From: Roseovarius pacificus | GTDB lineage: Bacteria > Pseudomonadota > Alphaproteobacteria > Rhodobacterales > Rhodobacteraceae | Direction of reading: 5' to 3' | Assembly: GCF_900142665.1 (NCBI RefSeq) | Contig: NZ_FRBR01000005.1 | Location: forward strand, 62,001-126,000 | Length of the DNA stretch: 64,000 nucleotides | In this document: positions 8,926 to 16,570 of the stretch, in pieces | Numbering within the stretch: position 1 is the first letter of the stretch | Layout: each line of letters opens with the position of its first letter | Program-made: the position numbers and the translations under genes | The notes under the pieces: model-generated | The model's input: only the letters and a program-made list of their open reading frames with translations | Told to the model about the DNA's origin: nothing | Database searches by the model: none

Positions 8926-9066
8926 GCTGGCCTTTCTGCTGTTGGGCCGGGTTCCATTCGCTTCAGTATAGGGCAGAGCGGCCCGGCATGGCCAGACAAG
9001 GATGGGGTTGCGAAGGGGAAATCTGCCGCCCATAAGTCTTAGTAAAAGAATCGGAATTGACAATGC

Positions 9067-9081
9067 TGAGTAATTTTGTCA
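9067..9081. promoter_or_regulatory. Candidate IRO box (iron-responsive operator) upstream of the hemP cluster
   Basis: TGAGTAATTTTGTCA fits TGA-N9-TCA, the IRO-box pattern described for RirA-type iron regulators in alphaproteobacteria. A wider inverted repeat TGACAA...TTGTCA (9058-9081) overlaps it, and a TTGACA -35-like hexamer is at 9057-9062. It lies 72 nt before the first small gene of the hemP/bfd/bfr cluster. The assignment is by pattern and gene context; no regulator gene is in the window. Confidence 0.55.
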
Positions 9082-9153
9082 GCTTTGACTCGCCCAGCCA
9101 CCCCTTCCGGGCCAGCCGGCACCCTTATCTGTCCAGAGACATGGAGCATTGGC

Positions 9154-9312
9154 ATGGTTCTTTTCGATTCTTTCCATTCACCGCCGCCACGCGAAAGTGC
9201 GGCTGAACGCGCGCAATGGCGCAAGGAAATCATGGCGACCGCCTTTCAGGGGGGCGTTACCAGCGATTACTGGCTTGAGGCATTGCTGGATCGTGTGGAG
9301 GTGGGCCGATGA
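9154..9312 (+). CDS. Small protein encoded upstream of hemP, unknown function
   Basis: 52 residues, beginning MVLFDSFHSPPP, mostly polar with a Trp-rich C-terminal half (AQWRKEIM, DYWLEALLDRV). A GGAG sits about 10 nt before the ATG. Its TGA overlaps the ATG of hemP (ATGA), which argues for translational coupling and a real gene. I recognise no family. It is the first gene after the candidate IRO box, so iron-regulated expression is inferred. Confidence 0.6.
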   Translation: MVLFDSFHSPPPRESAAERAQWRKEIMATAFQGGVTSDYWLEALLDRVEVGR

Positions 9313-9473
9313 TCCGTGCTCAGACCTCGGCGCAACCCGAGTTGCTGCCCGATCCCACCTGCCATGACGCCCGCGACCTGACCAAGGGCGGGACAACGGC
9401 CAGCATCGTGCTGGATGGCAAGATTTACACGTTGCGCATCACCCGCGCCGGCAAGCTGATCCTGACGAAATGA
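9309..9473 (+). CDS. hemP: Hemin uptake protein HemP
   Basis: 54 residues. The C-terminal half carries the HemP signature: ARDLTKGGTTASIVLDGK followed by IYTLRITRAGKLILTK at the very end. HemP proteins are small, iron-regulated and found with haem-uptake genes; in some betaproteobacteria HemP activates the haem receptor gene, so the name does not prove a transport role. Start and stop both overlap neighbours by 4 nt (ATGA), so the three genes are translationally coupled. Confidence 0.85.
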   Translation: MIRAQTSAQPELLPDPTCHDARDLTKGGTTASIVLDGKIYTLRITRAGKLILTK

Positions 9474-9934
9474 AACACGATCGCGAAATGGTGGGGGCCT
9501 TTCCGGTGGCCGCCATGGACCGTCTGCCCGGAGCCGAGGCGCTGGTGGTGCGGTGCCTGCGCGGCTGGAGCGATGGCCCGGAGGCCGTGATGGCCCTGCT
9601 GACCCCGGCCCTTGGTCCGGTCAAGGCGCGGGCCTGTTTGCGGGCCCTGGGCGATGTGATGACCATCGTGCTGCGCCATGGCCGCAGGCCGATGATCCGC
9701 CATGGGGCGCGCTGCTCGTGCGTTGGCTCGGACGAGGCGATTTTCGCGCATTTCGTCATGGTCGCCGCCATGGGGGAGCGTGAAGACGCGATGCTGATCG
9801 CATCCCTGCTGGTGGACGGGCCGTTATTGTTGCCGATGACCGAGGCGGCCCGGCAGGCCGGACTATACCTGTATCAGGCGGGGTTGCGGCAGGAGCGGGC
9901 GTTTCCCGAACCGGCCAGCGTGACCCGGCATTAA
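9470..9934 (+). CDS. Conserved-looking hypothetical protein in the hemP cluster
   Basis: 154 residues, start ATG overlapping the hemP stop. The sequence is helical, Ala/Gly/Arg-rich, with a CSCVGSDE segment at about residues 81-88 and another Cys near residue 28. I do not recognise a family. Its coupling to hemP and position before bfd/bfr suggest a role in iron or haem handling or regulation, but this is context only. No signal peptide or membrane segment is evident. Confidence 0.65.
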   Translation: MKHDREMVGAFPVAAMDRLPGAEALVVRCLRGWSDGPEAVMALLTPALGPVKARACLRALGDVMTIVLRHGRRPMIRHGARCSCVGSDEAIFAHFVMVAAMGEREDAMLIASLLVDGPLLLPMTEAARQAGLYLYQAGLRQERAFPEPASVTRH

Positions 9935-9955
9935 TCAAGGAGGCAAGGAAAAGGC

Positions 9956-10249
9956 ATGATCGTTTGTCACTGCATGTCGATCCGGGACAGCGACATTCGC
10001 CGCGCGGTGGACTGGATGCGCGCGGCGGACCCGCAGGTTCTGATCACACCGGGAAAAGTGTATCGCGCACTCGGCAAAAAGGCGGATTGCGGAGGGTGCC
10101 TGCCGCATTTCATTGACACGCTGCGCGAATGTGACAGTTTTGAAGTACCGATGCAATTGCGCGGCCTGCGCCGTGCCGTGACACAGGGAGACGATCATGA
10201 AGGGCGACGAGAAGGTTATCGAGTATCTCAACAAGGCGCTGCGAAGTGA
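9956..10249 (+). CDS. bfd: Bacterioferritin-associated ferredoxin
   Basis: 97 residues. The four [2Fe-2S] cysteines are visible as C4-x-C6 and C45-G-G-C48, the Bfd arrangement, although the spacing between pairs (38 residues) is longer than the 31 of the E. coli protein. Bfd reduces the haem of bacterioferritin so that stored iron is mobilised. The start has AAGGAGG about 15 nt upstream. The frame runs 53 nt into bfr before it stops, longer than the family core needs, so the last ~15 residues may be dispensable. Confidence 0.85.
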   Translation: MIVCHCMSIRDSDIRRAVDWMRAADPQVLITPGKVYRALGKKADCGGCLPHFIDTLRECDSFEVPMQLRGLRRAVTQGDDHEGRREGYRVSQQGAAK

Positions 10250-10685
10250 ACTGACGGCGGTCAGCCAGTATTGGCTGCATTACCGCCTGCAAGAGGATTG
10301 GGGCTATGGCAAGATTGCCAGCAAGAGCCGCGAGGAAAGCATCGAGGAGATGCATCACGCCGACAAGCTGATCGAGCGGATCATCTTTCTGGGCGGGCAT
10401 CCCAACCTGCAAAAGCTGGACCCGTTGCGCATCGGGGAAACCCTGCGCGAAACGCTGGAGGCCGATCTGGCCGCCGAGCACGAGGCGCGCAATCTGTATA
10501 TCGAGGCGCGTCAGCATTGCGACAGCGTGAACGATTACGTGTCGAAAAACCTGTTCGAAGAGCTGATCGCCGATGAGGAAGGGCATATCGACTTCCTCGA
10601 GACGCAGATCGAGCTGCACGAGACGCTTGGCGCGGAGCGGTATGGCCTGCTGAATGCGTCATCGGCGGACGAGGCCGAGGACTGA
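10197..10685 (+). CDS. bfr: Bacterioferritin
   Basis: 162 residues, close to the family's usual 155-160. All ferroxidase-centre ligands are present in the expected places: E18, E51, H54, E94, E127 and H130, and the haem-ligand Met is at position 52 (IEEMHHAD). It forms a 24-subunit haem-containing iron store in the cytoplasm. It overlaps bfd by 53 nt and ends just before a strong GC-rich hairpin with a T-run. Position in the IRO-boxed cluster suggests iron-dependent expression. Confidence 0.95.
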   Translation: MKGDEKVIEYLNKALRSELTAVSQYWLHYRLQEDWGYGKIASKSREESIEEMHHADKLIERIIFLGGHPNLQKLDPLRIGETLRETLEADLAAEHEARNLYIEARQHCDSVNDYVSKNLFEELIADEEGHIDFLETQIELHETLGAERYGLLNASSADEAED

Positions 10686-10693
10686 ACCGGAGA

Positions 10694-10765
10694 GAGGGCG
10701 GGGGCGCTGCCCCCGTCGCCGCACGCGGCGACTCCCCCGGAGTATTTTTTCGAAAGATGAAGCAG
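10694..10765 (+). terminator. GC-rich double hairpin with T-run (recurrent rhodobacterial intergenic element)
   Basis: Nested repeats GGGGGC...GCCCCC and CGCCGC...GCGGCG, then CCCCCGGAGTATTTTTT and CGAAAGATGAAG. I know this layout as a common intergenic element of Rhodobacteraceae. Here it ends the bfr transcript and lies 20 nt before the convergent ABC gene's stop. Confidence 0.7.
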
Positions 10766-10784
10766 GCGGGCCGGGTGGTCCGCC

Positions 10785-11753
10785 TTACTCGGCGAAGTGG
10801 CAGGCGGCCTGTGTGCCGTTGTCCAGTGTGCGCAGTTTCGGGCGTTCGGAGCGGCAGCGCGCCTCGGCCATGGGGCAGCGCGGGGCGAAGGGGCAGCCGG
10901 GCGGCGGATTGACCGGATCGGGCAGTTCGCCCGGCGTGCGCGGCTTGTCGAAGGAGCCGCCTTCGAGCTTGGGGATCGCATCGAGCAGGAGGCGGGTATA
11001 GGGATGCTTGGGGGTCTCGAAGATGGTTTCGGCCTCGGCCAGTTCCATCATCGCGCCCAGATACATCACCGCGACACGGCTGCCGAAATGTTCCACGACG
11101 CTCAGGTCGTGGGTGATGAACAGATAGGTCAGCCCGCGCTCGGCCTGGAGATCGGTCAGAAGGTTCAGGATCTGCGCCTGGATCGAGACATCGAGCGCCG
11201 AGATCGGCTCATCCGCGACGATGAAGGCCGGGTTGGTCACCAGCGCGCGGGCGATGGCGATGCGCTGACGCTGGCCGCCGGAAAACTCGTGCGGAAGGCG
11301 GCGCTGCCAGGACGGATCGCAGCCGGTGGCGGCCAGTACGTCCTCGACCTGCTGGCGGACTTCGGAGGTCGATTTCTCGGGCATCAGGTGACGGATCGGT
11401 TCGGCCAGTGTCTCGAACACGTTGCGGCGCGGATTGAGCGAGGCGTAGGGATTCTGGAACACCATCTGCATGTCGCGGCGGATGGGTTTGCGCGTGGTCT
11501 CGTCCATGCCGTCGATGCGCTGGCCCTTGAAATAGATCTCGCCTGCCGAGGGCTCGAGCAGGCCCATGATGGCGCGCCCGAGGGTGGTCTTGCCACAGCC
11601 CGATTCGCCCACCACGCAGAAGCTTTCGCCCGGCTGAATGGCCACGTCCACGCCGTTGAGCGCGTGCAGCATCGGCTTTTCGCGGCTCAGAAAGTGGGTC
11701 GGCAACGGAAAGCGGACTTCGAGCCCCTTGGTTTCGACGATCGGGCCGGTCAT
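10785..11753 (-). CDS. Oligopeptide/dipeptide ABC transporter ATP-binding protein (OppF/DppF-like)
   Basis: 322 residues with Walker A GESGCGKTTLG (about 49-59), ABC signature FSGGQRQRIAIARAL (about 160-174), Walker B VADEPISALD, and the C-terminal oligopeptide-transporter extension with FAPRCPMAEARC cysteines near residue 290. Powers import of peptides or peptide-like substrates together with its partner ATPase. Its ATG overlaps the stop of the neighbouring ATPase gene by 4 nt. It is the last gene of the importer operon. The substrate cannot be fixed from sequence; nickel or other small-molecule versions of this family exist. Confidence 0.9.
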   Translation of the reverse strand: MTGPIVETKGLEVRFPLPTHFLSREKPMLHALNGVDVAIQPGESFCVVGESGCGKTTLGRAIMGLLEPSAGEIYFKGQRIDGMDETTRKPIRRDMQMVFQNPYASLNPRRNVFETLAEPIRHLMPEKSTSEVRQQVEDVLAATGCDPSWQRRLPHEFSGGQRQRIAIARALVTNPAFIVADEPISALDVSIQAQILNLLTDLQAERGLTYLFITHDLSVVEHFGSRVAVMYLGAMMELAEAETIFETPKHPYTRLLLDAIPKLEGGSFDKPRTPGELPDPVNPPPGCPFAPRCPMAEARCRSERPKLRTLDNGTQAACHFAE

Positions 11754-12718
11754 TGGACCTCCTCGGCTGTATTGAGGGGGTGGAAGCAGGCGACCCTGCC
11801 GTCAAGCTGCGGGATTTCGGCCTTGCAGCGTTCGGTGGCACGCTCGCAGCGCGGGTGATAGGCGCAGCCCGTGGGCAGGGCGGTGATCGGCGGCATGGAG
11901 CCGGGAATCTGATAAAGCCGCGTCCCGCGCCCGGCATTCTGCGGCAGCGCCTTGAGCAGGCCGGAGGTGTAGGGATGCGTGGGTGCGTCGATGATCTGTC
12001 GTGTGGGGCCGGTTTCGACGCATTTGCCCGCATACATGATCATCAGCTTTTCGGTCACTTCGGCCACGACGCCCAGATCGTGGGTGATCAGGATCAGCGC
12101 CACGTCGTTTTCGCGGCAGAGTTTCAGGATCAGGGCCATGATCTCGGCCTGAATGGTCACGTCGAGCGCGGTGGTGGGTTCGTCCGCGATGATCAGTTCG
12201 GGATCGGTCAGCAGGGCGATGGCGATGACCACGCGCTGACGCAAACCGCCCGAGAGTTCGTGCGGATAGGCCTCCATGCGCGATTCGGCCGAGGGGATGG
12301 CGACCTGTTTCAGGCCTTCGATACATAGCTTGCGGGCCTCGGCGTCGGAAATTCGGCGATGGGCGCGCAGGGTTTCCATCATCTGCGTGCCGATGGTCAG
12401 CACCGGGTTCAGCGTGACCATCGGGTCCTGAAAGATCATCGAAATCCGGTTGCCCCGGATGCCGCGAATGTCGCGTTCGCTGAGGTCCAGCAGGTTTTCG
12501 CCATGGAATGTGACCGAGCCCCGGCTGACGCGGCCGGGTTCGGCGATCAGGTTGAGGATGGCGAAGGCCAGCATGGATTTCCCGGCGCCGGATTCGCCGA
12601 CGACGCCGAGGCGTTCGCCCTTTTCCAGCGTCAGGTCGACACCGCGCAGGGCCTCGACCTCGGTTTTCTTGCCTTTGGGAAAGGCGACATGCAGGTCGCG
12701 TACTTCGAGCATGGCCAT
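11750..12718 (-). CDS. Oligopeptide/dipeptide ABC transporter ATP-binding protein (OppD/DppD-like)
   Basis: 322 residues from the ATG at 12718 (product begins MAMLEVRDLHV), whose first bases overlap the stop of the permease gene. Walker A is GESGAGKSMLAF, the signature is LSGGLRQRVVIAIAL, and Walker B is IADEPTTALD. The C-terminal CAYHPRCERATERC segment is typical of the OppD branch. Pairs with the OppF-like ATPase encoded next to it. A longer frame back to 13117 overlaps the permease and is not real. Confidence 0.9.
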   Translation of the reverse strand: MAMLEVRDLHVAFPKGKKTEVEALRGVDLTLEKGERLGVVGESGAGKSMLAFAILNLIAEPGRVSRGSVTFHGENLLDLSERDIRGIRGNRISMIFQDPMVTLNPVLTIGTQMMETLRAHRRISDAEARKLCIEGLKQVAIPSAESRMEAYPHELSGGLRQRVVIAIALLTDPELIIADEPTTALDVTIQAEIMALILKLCRENDVALILITHDLGVVAEVTEKLMIMYAGKCVETGPTRQIIDAPTHPYTSGLLKALPQNAGRGTRLYQIPGSMPPITALPTGCAYHPRCERATERCKAEIPQLDGRVACFHPLNTAEEVQ

Positions 12719-13626
12719 CAGTCGTCCCCCCGCCGCAGTTTCGGATTGAGCACATCGCGCAGCCAGTCGCCCAGCAGGTTCAGCGCGAGGATCAGCGCCA
12801 CCAGCACGATGGCCGGGTAGAAGGTGATCCACCACGAGCCGGAAAAGATGAACTCGAACCCCGAGCGGATCAGCGAGCCGAGCGAGGGGCGGTCCACCGG
12901 CATGCCAAGGCCGAGGAAGGACAGCGAAGCCTCGATCATGATCGCCTCGGCCACCTGGAGGGTCGAGATCACCAGCACCGGCGTCAGCGTATTGGGCAGG
13001 ATATGGCCCCACATGATCTTGCGCGCGGGCAGGCCGATGACGCGGGCGGCATCGACATATTCTTTTTTCTTCTCGCCCAGAACCGAAGAGCGCACGGTGC
13101 GCGCGAATTTCGGCCATTCGGCGATGCCGATCACGAGGATCAGCATGATGATCGCGTAATCGGCATAAACATTGGCGTCAAAGGCCGCCTGGAACAGCGC
13201 CAGCGCGATAATGGCCATCATCAGGGTGGACAGCGACAACTGGATATCGGCCAGCCGCATCAGGAAACTGTCGACCCAACCGCCTTTGTATCCGGCGATC
13301 AGGCCCAGAGAGACGCCGAGCACGCCTTGCACCACCACCGCGCCGATGCCGATCAGCAGTGAAATGCCGGTGCCGTACATGATGGTGGAAAGAACCCCGC
13401 GCCCCTGCGCGTCGGTGCCCAGCCAGAAGCGCTCGTCGCCGCCCGGTTGCCAGGACGGGGGCAGTTCGCTGTCCATGATGTCGAGCTGCATCAGGTCATA
13501 GGGGTTTTGCGGAGCGATCAGCGGCGCGAACAGCGCCATCAGCACCAGAACCAGAAGAACGATCCCCGCCCCGATGGCGACCGGATCGGACAGGAAGCGT
13601 TTGATGAATCCCTTGAGCGATATCAT
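12718..13626 (-). CDS. Oligopeptide/dipeptide ABC transporter permease (DppC-like)
   Basis: 302 residues. Hydrophobic segments are visible near residues 17-36 (IGAGIVLLVLVLMALFAPLI) and again in at least five places; the EAA-type loop is present around VIGLPARKIMWGHILPN, where it contacts the ATPases. The N-terminal extracytoplasmic domain (residues 40-90) with LGTDAQGRGVLS is characteristic of the DppC/OppC branch. Sits 1 nt after the DppB-like gene on the same strand, in one operon. Confidence 0.9.
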   Translation of the reverse strand: MISLKGFIKRFLSDPVAIGAGIVLLVLVLMALFAPLIAPQNPYDLMQLDIMDSELPPSWQPGGDERFWLGTDAQGRGVLSTIMYGTGISLLIGIGAVVVQGVLGVSLGLIAGYKGGWVDSFLMRLADIQLSLSTLMMAIIALALFQAAFDANVYADYAIIMLILVIGIAEWPKFARTVRSSVLGEKKKEYVDAARVIGLPARKIMWGHILPNTLTPVLVISTLQVAEAIMIEASLSFLGLGMPVDRPSLGSLIRSGFEFIFSGSWWITFYPAIVLVALILALNLLGDWLRDVLNPKLRRGDD

Positions 13627-13627
13627 G

Positions 13628-14614
13628 TCAGCCTTTCGCCCCCGGCAGTTTCACCATCGGATTGATGAGTGTGTAGACAAAATCGACGATCGTGTTCACC
13701 ACCACGAAGATCAGTCCGACGATGATGATGTAGGCGATGATCAGAGGTGTATCGACGCGGTTGACCGCCTCGAGAAACAGAAAGCCCATGCCGGGCCACT
13801 GGAACACGGTTTCGGTCAGGATGGTGTAGGCGATCAGCGTGCCGATCATCAGCCCGCCCACGGTGACCACCGGCAAGAGCGTGTTGCGGAAGGCATGGAC
13901 ATAGCGCACGCGGCGCGTGGGCAGGCCCTTGGCGCGGGCGAAACGGACATAGTCGGTGCCCATGGCCTCCATCATCTCGGCGCGGATCAGGCGGATGAAC
14001 AGCGGCAGCATGATCGAGCTGAGGGTGACCGACGGCAGGATCAGGTGGGTGATCCCGTCCCATGTGAGGAAGCCGGTATCCCAGCCCCAGGGCAGTTCAT
14101 AGGTATCGCCACGCCCGAAGGCGGGCAGCCAGCCCAGTTCGACGCCAAACAGCCACACCATCGCGATGGCGGTCAGGAAGACGGGCACCGAAATGCCGAC
14201 GATCGAGCCGGTCATGATGATGCGCGCGAGCCAGGATTCGCGGTTGATCGCACAGTATATGCCGGCGGGGATCGACAGCGACACAAAGATGAACACCGCG
14301 CCGAGGACCAGCTCGAACGTGGCGGGGAACTTGTCGAGGATCACCGAAAGCGCCGGGCGCTTGAAGAAATAGGACGTGCCGAGATCGCCTTGCAGGGCGT
14401 TGCCCAGAAAGCGGGTGTATTGCACGAAGAACGGATCGTTGAGCCCGAGGTTGTCGCGAAGGGCCTCGCGTTCCTGTTCGCTGACGGACTGGCCCACCAG
14501 TTCGCGCAGCGGATCGCCGAGATTGTCCTGAATGGAAAACCCGATGATCGAGATGACGAACATCACGATCACGGCCTGAATGGCGCGGCGAATGAGAAAG
14601 GCGATGATATGCAT
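13628..14614 (-). CDS. Oligopeptide/dipeptide ABC transporter permease (DppB-like)
   Basis: 328 residues, typical DppB length. It begins MHIIAFLIRRAIQAVIVMFV, the usual first transmembrane helix, followed by the periplasmic QFGNxLGD-type segment (ALQGDLGTSYFFKRP) and five more helices. The EAA loop is RAKGLPTRRVRYVHAFRNTL. It forms the membrane channel with the DppC-like permease. It is the first permease gene after the binding protein, separated by a stem-loop. Confidence 0.9.
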   Translation of the reverse strand: MHIIAFLIRRAIQAVIVMFVISIIGFSIQDNLGDPLRELVGQSVSEQEREALRDNLGLNDPFFVQYTRFLGNALQGDLGTSYFFKRPALSVILDKFPATFELVLGAVFIFVSLSIPAGIYCAINRESWLARIIMTGSIVGISVPVFLTAIAMVWLFGVELGWLPAFGRGDTYELPWGWDTGFLTWDGITHLILPSVTLSSIMLPLFIRLIRAEMMEAMGTDYVRFARAKGLPTRRVRYVHAFRNTLLPVVTVGGLMIGTLIAYTILTETVFQWPGMGFLFLEAVNRVDTPLIIAYIIIVGLIFVVVNTIVDFVYTLINPMVKLPGAKG

Positions 14615-14680
14615 TAGCTTCGGAAGGTCTCCGTGGCCCGCGCCCCGGTCTGAGGCCGGGACACGGTGCGTATTTTAGAG

Positions 14681-14705
14681 ACGGGCCGACAACTTGCCGG
14701 CCCGT
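14681..14705 (-). terminator. Stem-loop between binding-protein and permease genes
   Basis: ACGGGCCG / CGGCCCGT, 8-bp perfect arms and a 9-nt loop, lying 13 nt after the binding-protein stop. No T-run follows on the minus strand. Such hairpins downstream of ABC binding-protein genes often stabilise the upstream message and reduce read-through, giving more binding protein than permease; that role is inferred. Confidence 0.5.
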
Positions 14706-14717
14706 GCTTTTGGCTGA

Positions 14718-16256
14718 TTATTCCTCGATCACCAGATCGCCCAGATAGGGGAAGTTCATGACGTTCACGACGTCTTCGATCATCACGCCCGTGCGTGCGC
14801 CCCAGGCCAGGTCCTGCCAGTGGAGGGGGATGAACGCGGCCTCGTTATAGAGGATTTCCTCGACCCGCTGGAGTTGCTCGGCGCGTTTTGCCGCGTCGGT
14901 TTCCGTCAGCGAGGCGACGGTCAGTTCGTCCACTTCGGCGTTCGAGTAGTTGCCCGAGTTGTACTGACCGCGGCCGGTGTCGGTGTTCGGGGTCATGGTC
15001 AGGAACTCGTTGAAGTTGGCCGAATCCTCGGTATCCGCATGCCAGCCGAGCATCAGGATATCGGCGGCGCGCTCGTCGAACTTGGGCCAGTATTGTGCCT
15101 TGGGCATGGTGGTCAGGTCGATCTTGACGTTGATCTTGGCCAGCATCGCCGCAGCCGCTTCGCAGATCTTGAAATCATTCACGTAGCGGTTGTTGGGGCA
15201 CATCATCGTGGCCGAGAACCCGTCGGCATATCCGGCCTCTTCCATCAGGGCCTGCGCCTTGGCGACGTCGAAGCGTGGGGTGAGGTTCGGGTTATGGCCG
15301 ACATAGCCCTCGGGCGATTGCTGTGCCGCGACGGTGCCGAAGCCCTTCATGATCTTCTGAACGATGCCTTCGTTGTTGATCGCATAGGCCATCGCCAGGC
15401 GCACCTTGGGATCGGCCAGGGCTTCGTTGCGCTCCTGGTTCAGCTGAAGCGTGATGATTCGCGTGCCGGTCATGGTCACCAGCTTGGTGTTGTCATCGTT
15501 TTCGATCCGCTCCAGATCGGTGGGCGGAACCGGTGCGATGAAATCCACGTCGCCCGACAGAAGGGCGGCGACACGCGTCGGTGCTTCCTTGATCGGGGTC
15601 AGGATTGCGGTTTGCACATTGCCGGGGCTGTCGGCATCCCAGTAATCGGCGTTCCGCTCGAACACGACTTTCACGCCCTGTTCGCGCTCGGCTACGATGA
15701 AGGGGCCGGTGCCCGACACGTTCTGGCTGGCAAAGCTGTCGCCGTGCTTGGTGATCTCGGCGCCGCCGTCCTCGTAGAAATCCTTGTCCATCGGGAAGAC
15801 ATAGGTGGCGGTGTGCAGAACCAGCGGGCTGGGGCCGTCTGTCTTGATTTCGACGGTGGTGTCGTCGACCGCGGTCGCCGACACCCAGCTTGCGAAGATG
15901 CCCTTGAAGTCGGGCGAGGTTTTCAGGCGTTCGATGGTCCAGACCACGTCTTCGGCGGTCATCGGGTTGCCCGAGTGGAACGTGACGCCTTCGCGCAGCT
16001 TGAAGCGCATGGTGGTGTCGTCCACCCGTTCCCAACTGGCGGCAAGGCGGGGATCAAAGTCCAGTTCCTTGTTCCAGCGGATCAGCGGATCAAAGACCAT
16101 GTGCGACAGTTGCAGCGTACCGCCCGACAGCTGTTCATGCGGGTCGAGCGAGACCGGGTCGGCGTCATACGCGAAGTTCAGCGTCTGCGCCGGGGCCATG
16201 ACGGTCGTGCCCAGCACGATCGCGGCGGCGGTTGCGAGATTGCGTAGTGTTTTCAT
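14718..16256 (-). CDS. Peptide-type ABC transporter substrate-binding protein
   Basis: 512 residues from the ATG at 16256 with GGGAG about 9 nt upstream. It begins with a Sec signal peptide (MKTLRNLATAAAIVLGTTVM, cleavage near APAQT) and shows family 5 binding-protein features: LDPHEQLSG, FDPRLAASWERVDDTTMRFKLREGV split over residues 60-90, and FHSGNPMTAEDVVWTIERL. Periplasmic receptor for the importer encoded downstream. The longer frame to 16346 adds no signal peptide logic. Confidence 0.9.
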   Translation of the reverse strand: MKTLRNLATAAAIVLGTTVMAPAQTLNFAYDADPVSLDPHEQLSGGTLQLSHMVFDPLIRWNKELDFDPRLAASWERVDDTTMRFKLREGVTFHSGNPMTAEDVVWTIERLKTSPDFKGIFASWVSATAVDDTTVEIKTDGPSPLVLHTATYVFPMDKDFYEDGGAEITKHGDSFASQNVSGTGPFIVAEREQGVKVVFERNADYWDADSPGNVQTAILTPIKEAPTRVAALLSGDVDFIAPVPPTDLERIENDDNTKLVTMTGTRIITLQLNQERNEALADPKVRLAMAYAINNEGIVQKIMKGFGTVAAQQSPEGYVGHNPNLTPRFDVAKAQALMEEAGYADGFSATMMCPNNRYVNDFKICEAAAAMLAKINVKIDLTTMPKAQYWPKFDERAADILMLGWHADTEDSANFNEFLTMTPNTDTGRGQYNSGNYSNAEVDELTVASLTETDAAKRAEQLQRVEEILYNEAAFIPLHWQDLAWGARTGVMIEDVVNVMNFPYLGDLVIEE

Positions 16257-16570
16257 TGGATCACTCCCTGTTAGGTAAGGGGCCGGCGGCAAATGCGCCT
16301 GCCAGACCCTGAGCATGTCGTGAAACTGTCGCGATTCTGGGCGCAAGTAAAGGTGATATGCCGTAGCGTCACCTTCGGTGGTGCTTCTAAAGTCGTTTAT
16401 TTCCAGAAAGTTGAGGTAAATTTGATCGAAAGGTCAATGGCTTGCCCCGTGTCGGCAGGGTGTCGTGACGTCGCATTGACTTTAACTGATAAAATATATC
16501 AGGAATGCAGGGCGGGCTCAGCCGAACGCAGGGGCGACCCTTTTGAAGCTCATTCAGCACGAGGACCATT
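16257..16570. other. Divergent promoter region between the ABC importer and the second iron locus
   Basis: 314 bp without a gene. The half next to the minus-strand importer shows no motif I can name. The half next to the plus-strand locus contains a TTGACT hexamer (16476-16481) directly followed by the IRO-like palindrome at 16486-16502. Confidence 0.6.
16487..16501. promoter_or_regulatory. Candidate IRO box upstream of the PiuC/permease locus
   Basis: TGATAAAATATATCA fits TGA-N9-TCA exactly; with one more base each side (CTGATA...TATCAG) it is a 6-bp perfect inverted repeat. A TTGACT -35-like element is 5 nt upstream, so binding would block the promoter. The downstream genes have iron-uptake character. 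Regulator assignment (RirA or another IRO-box binder) is inferred from the pattern known for alphaproteobacteria. Confidence 0.65.
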
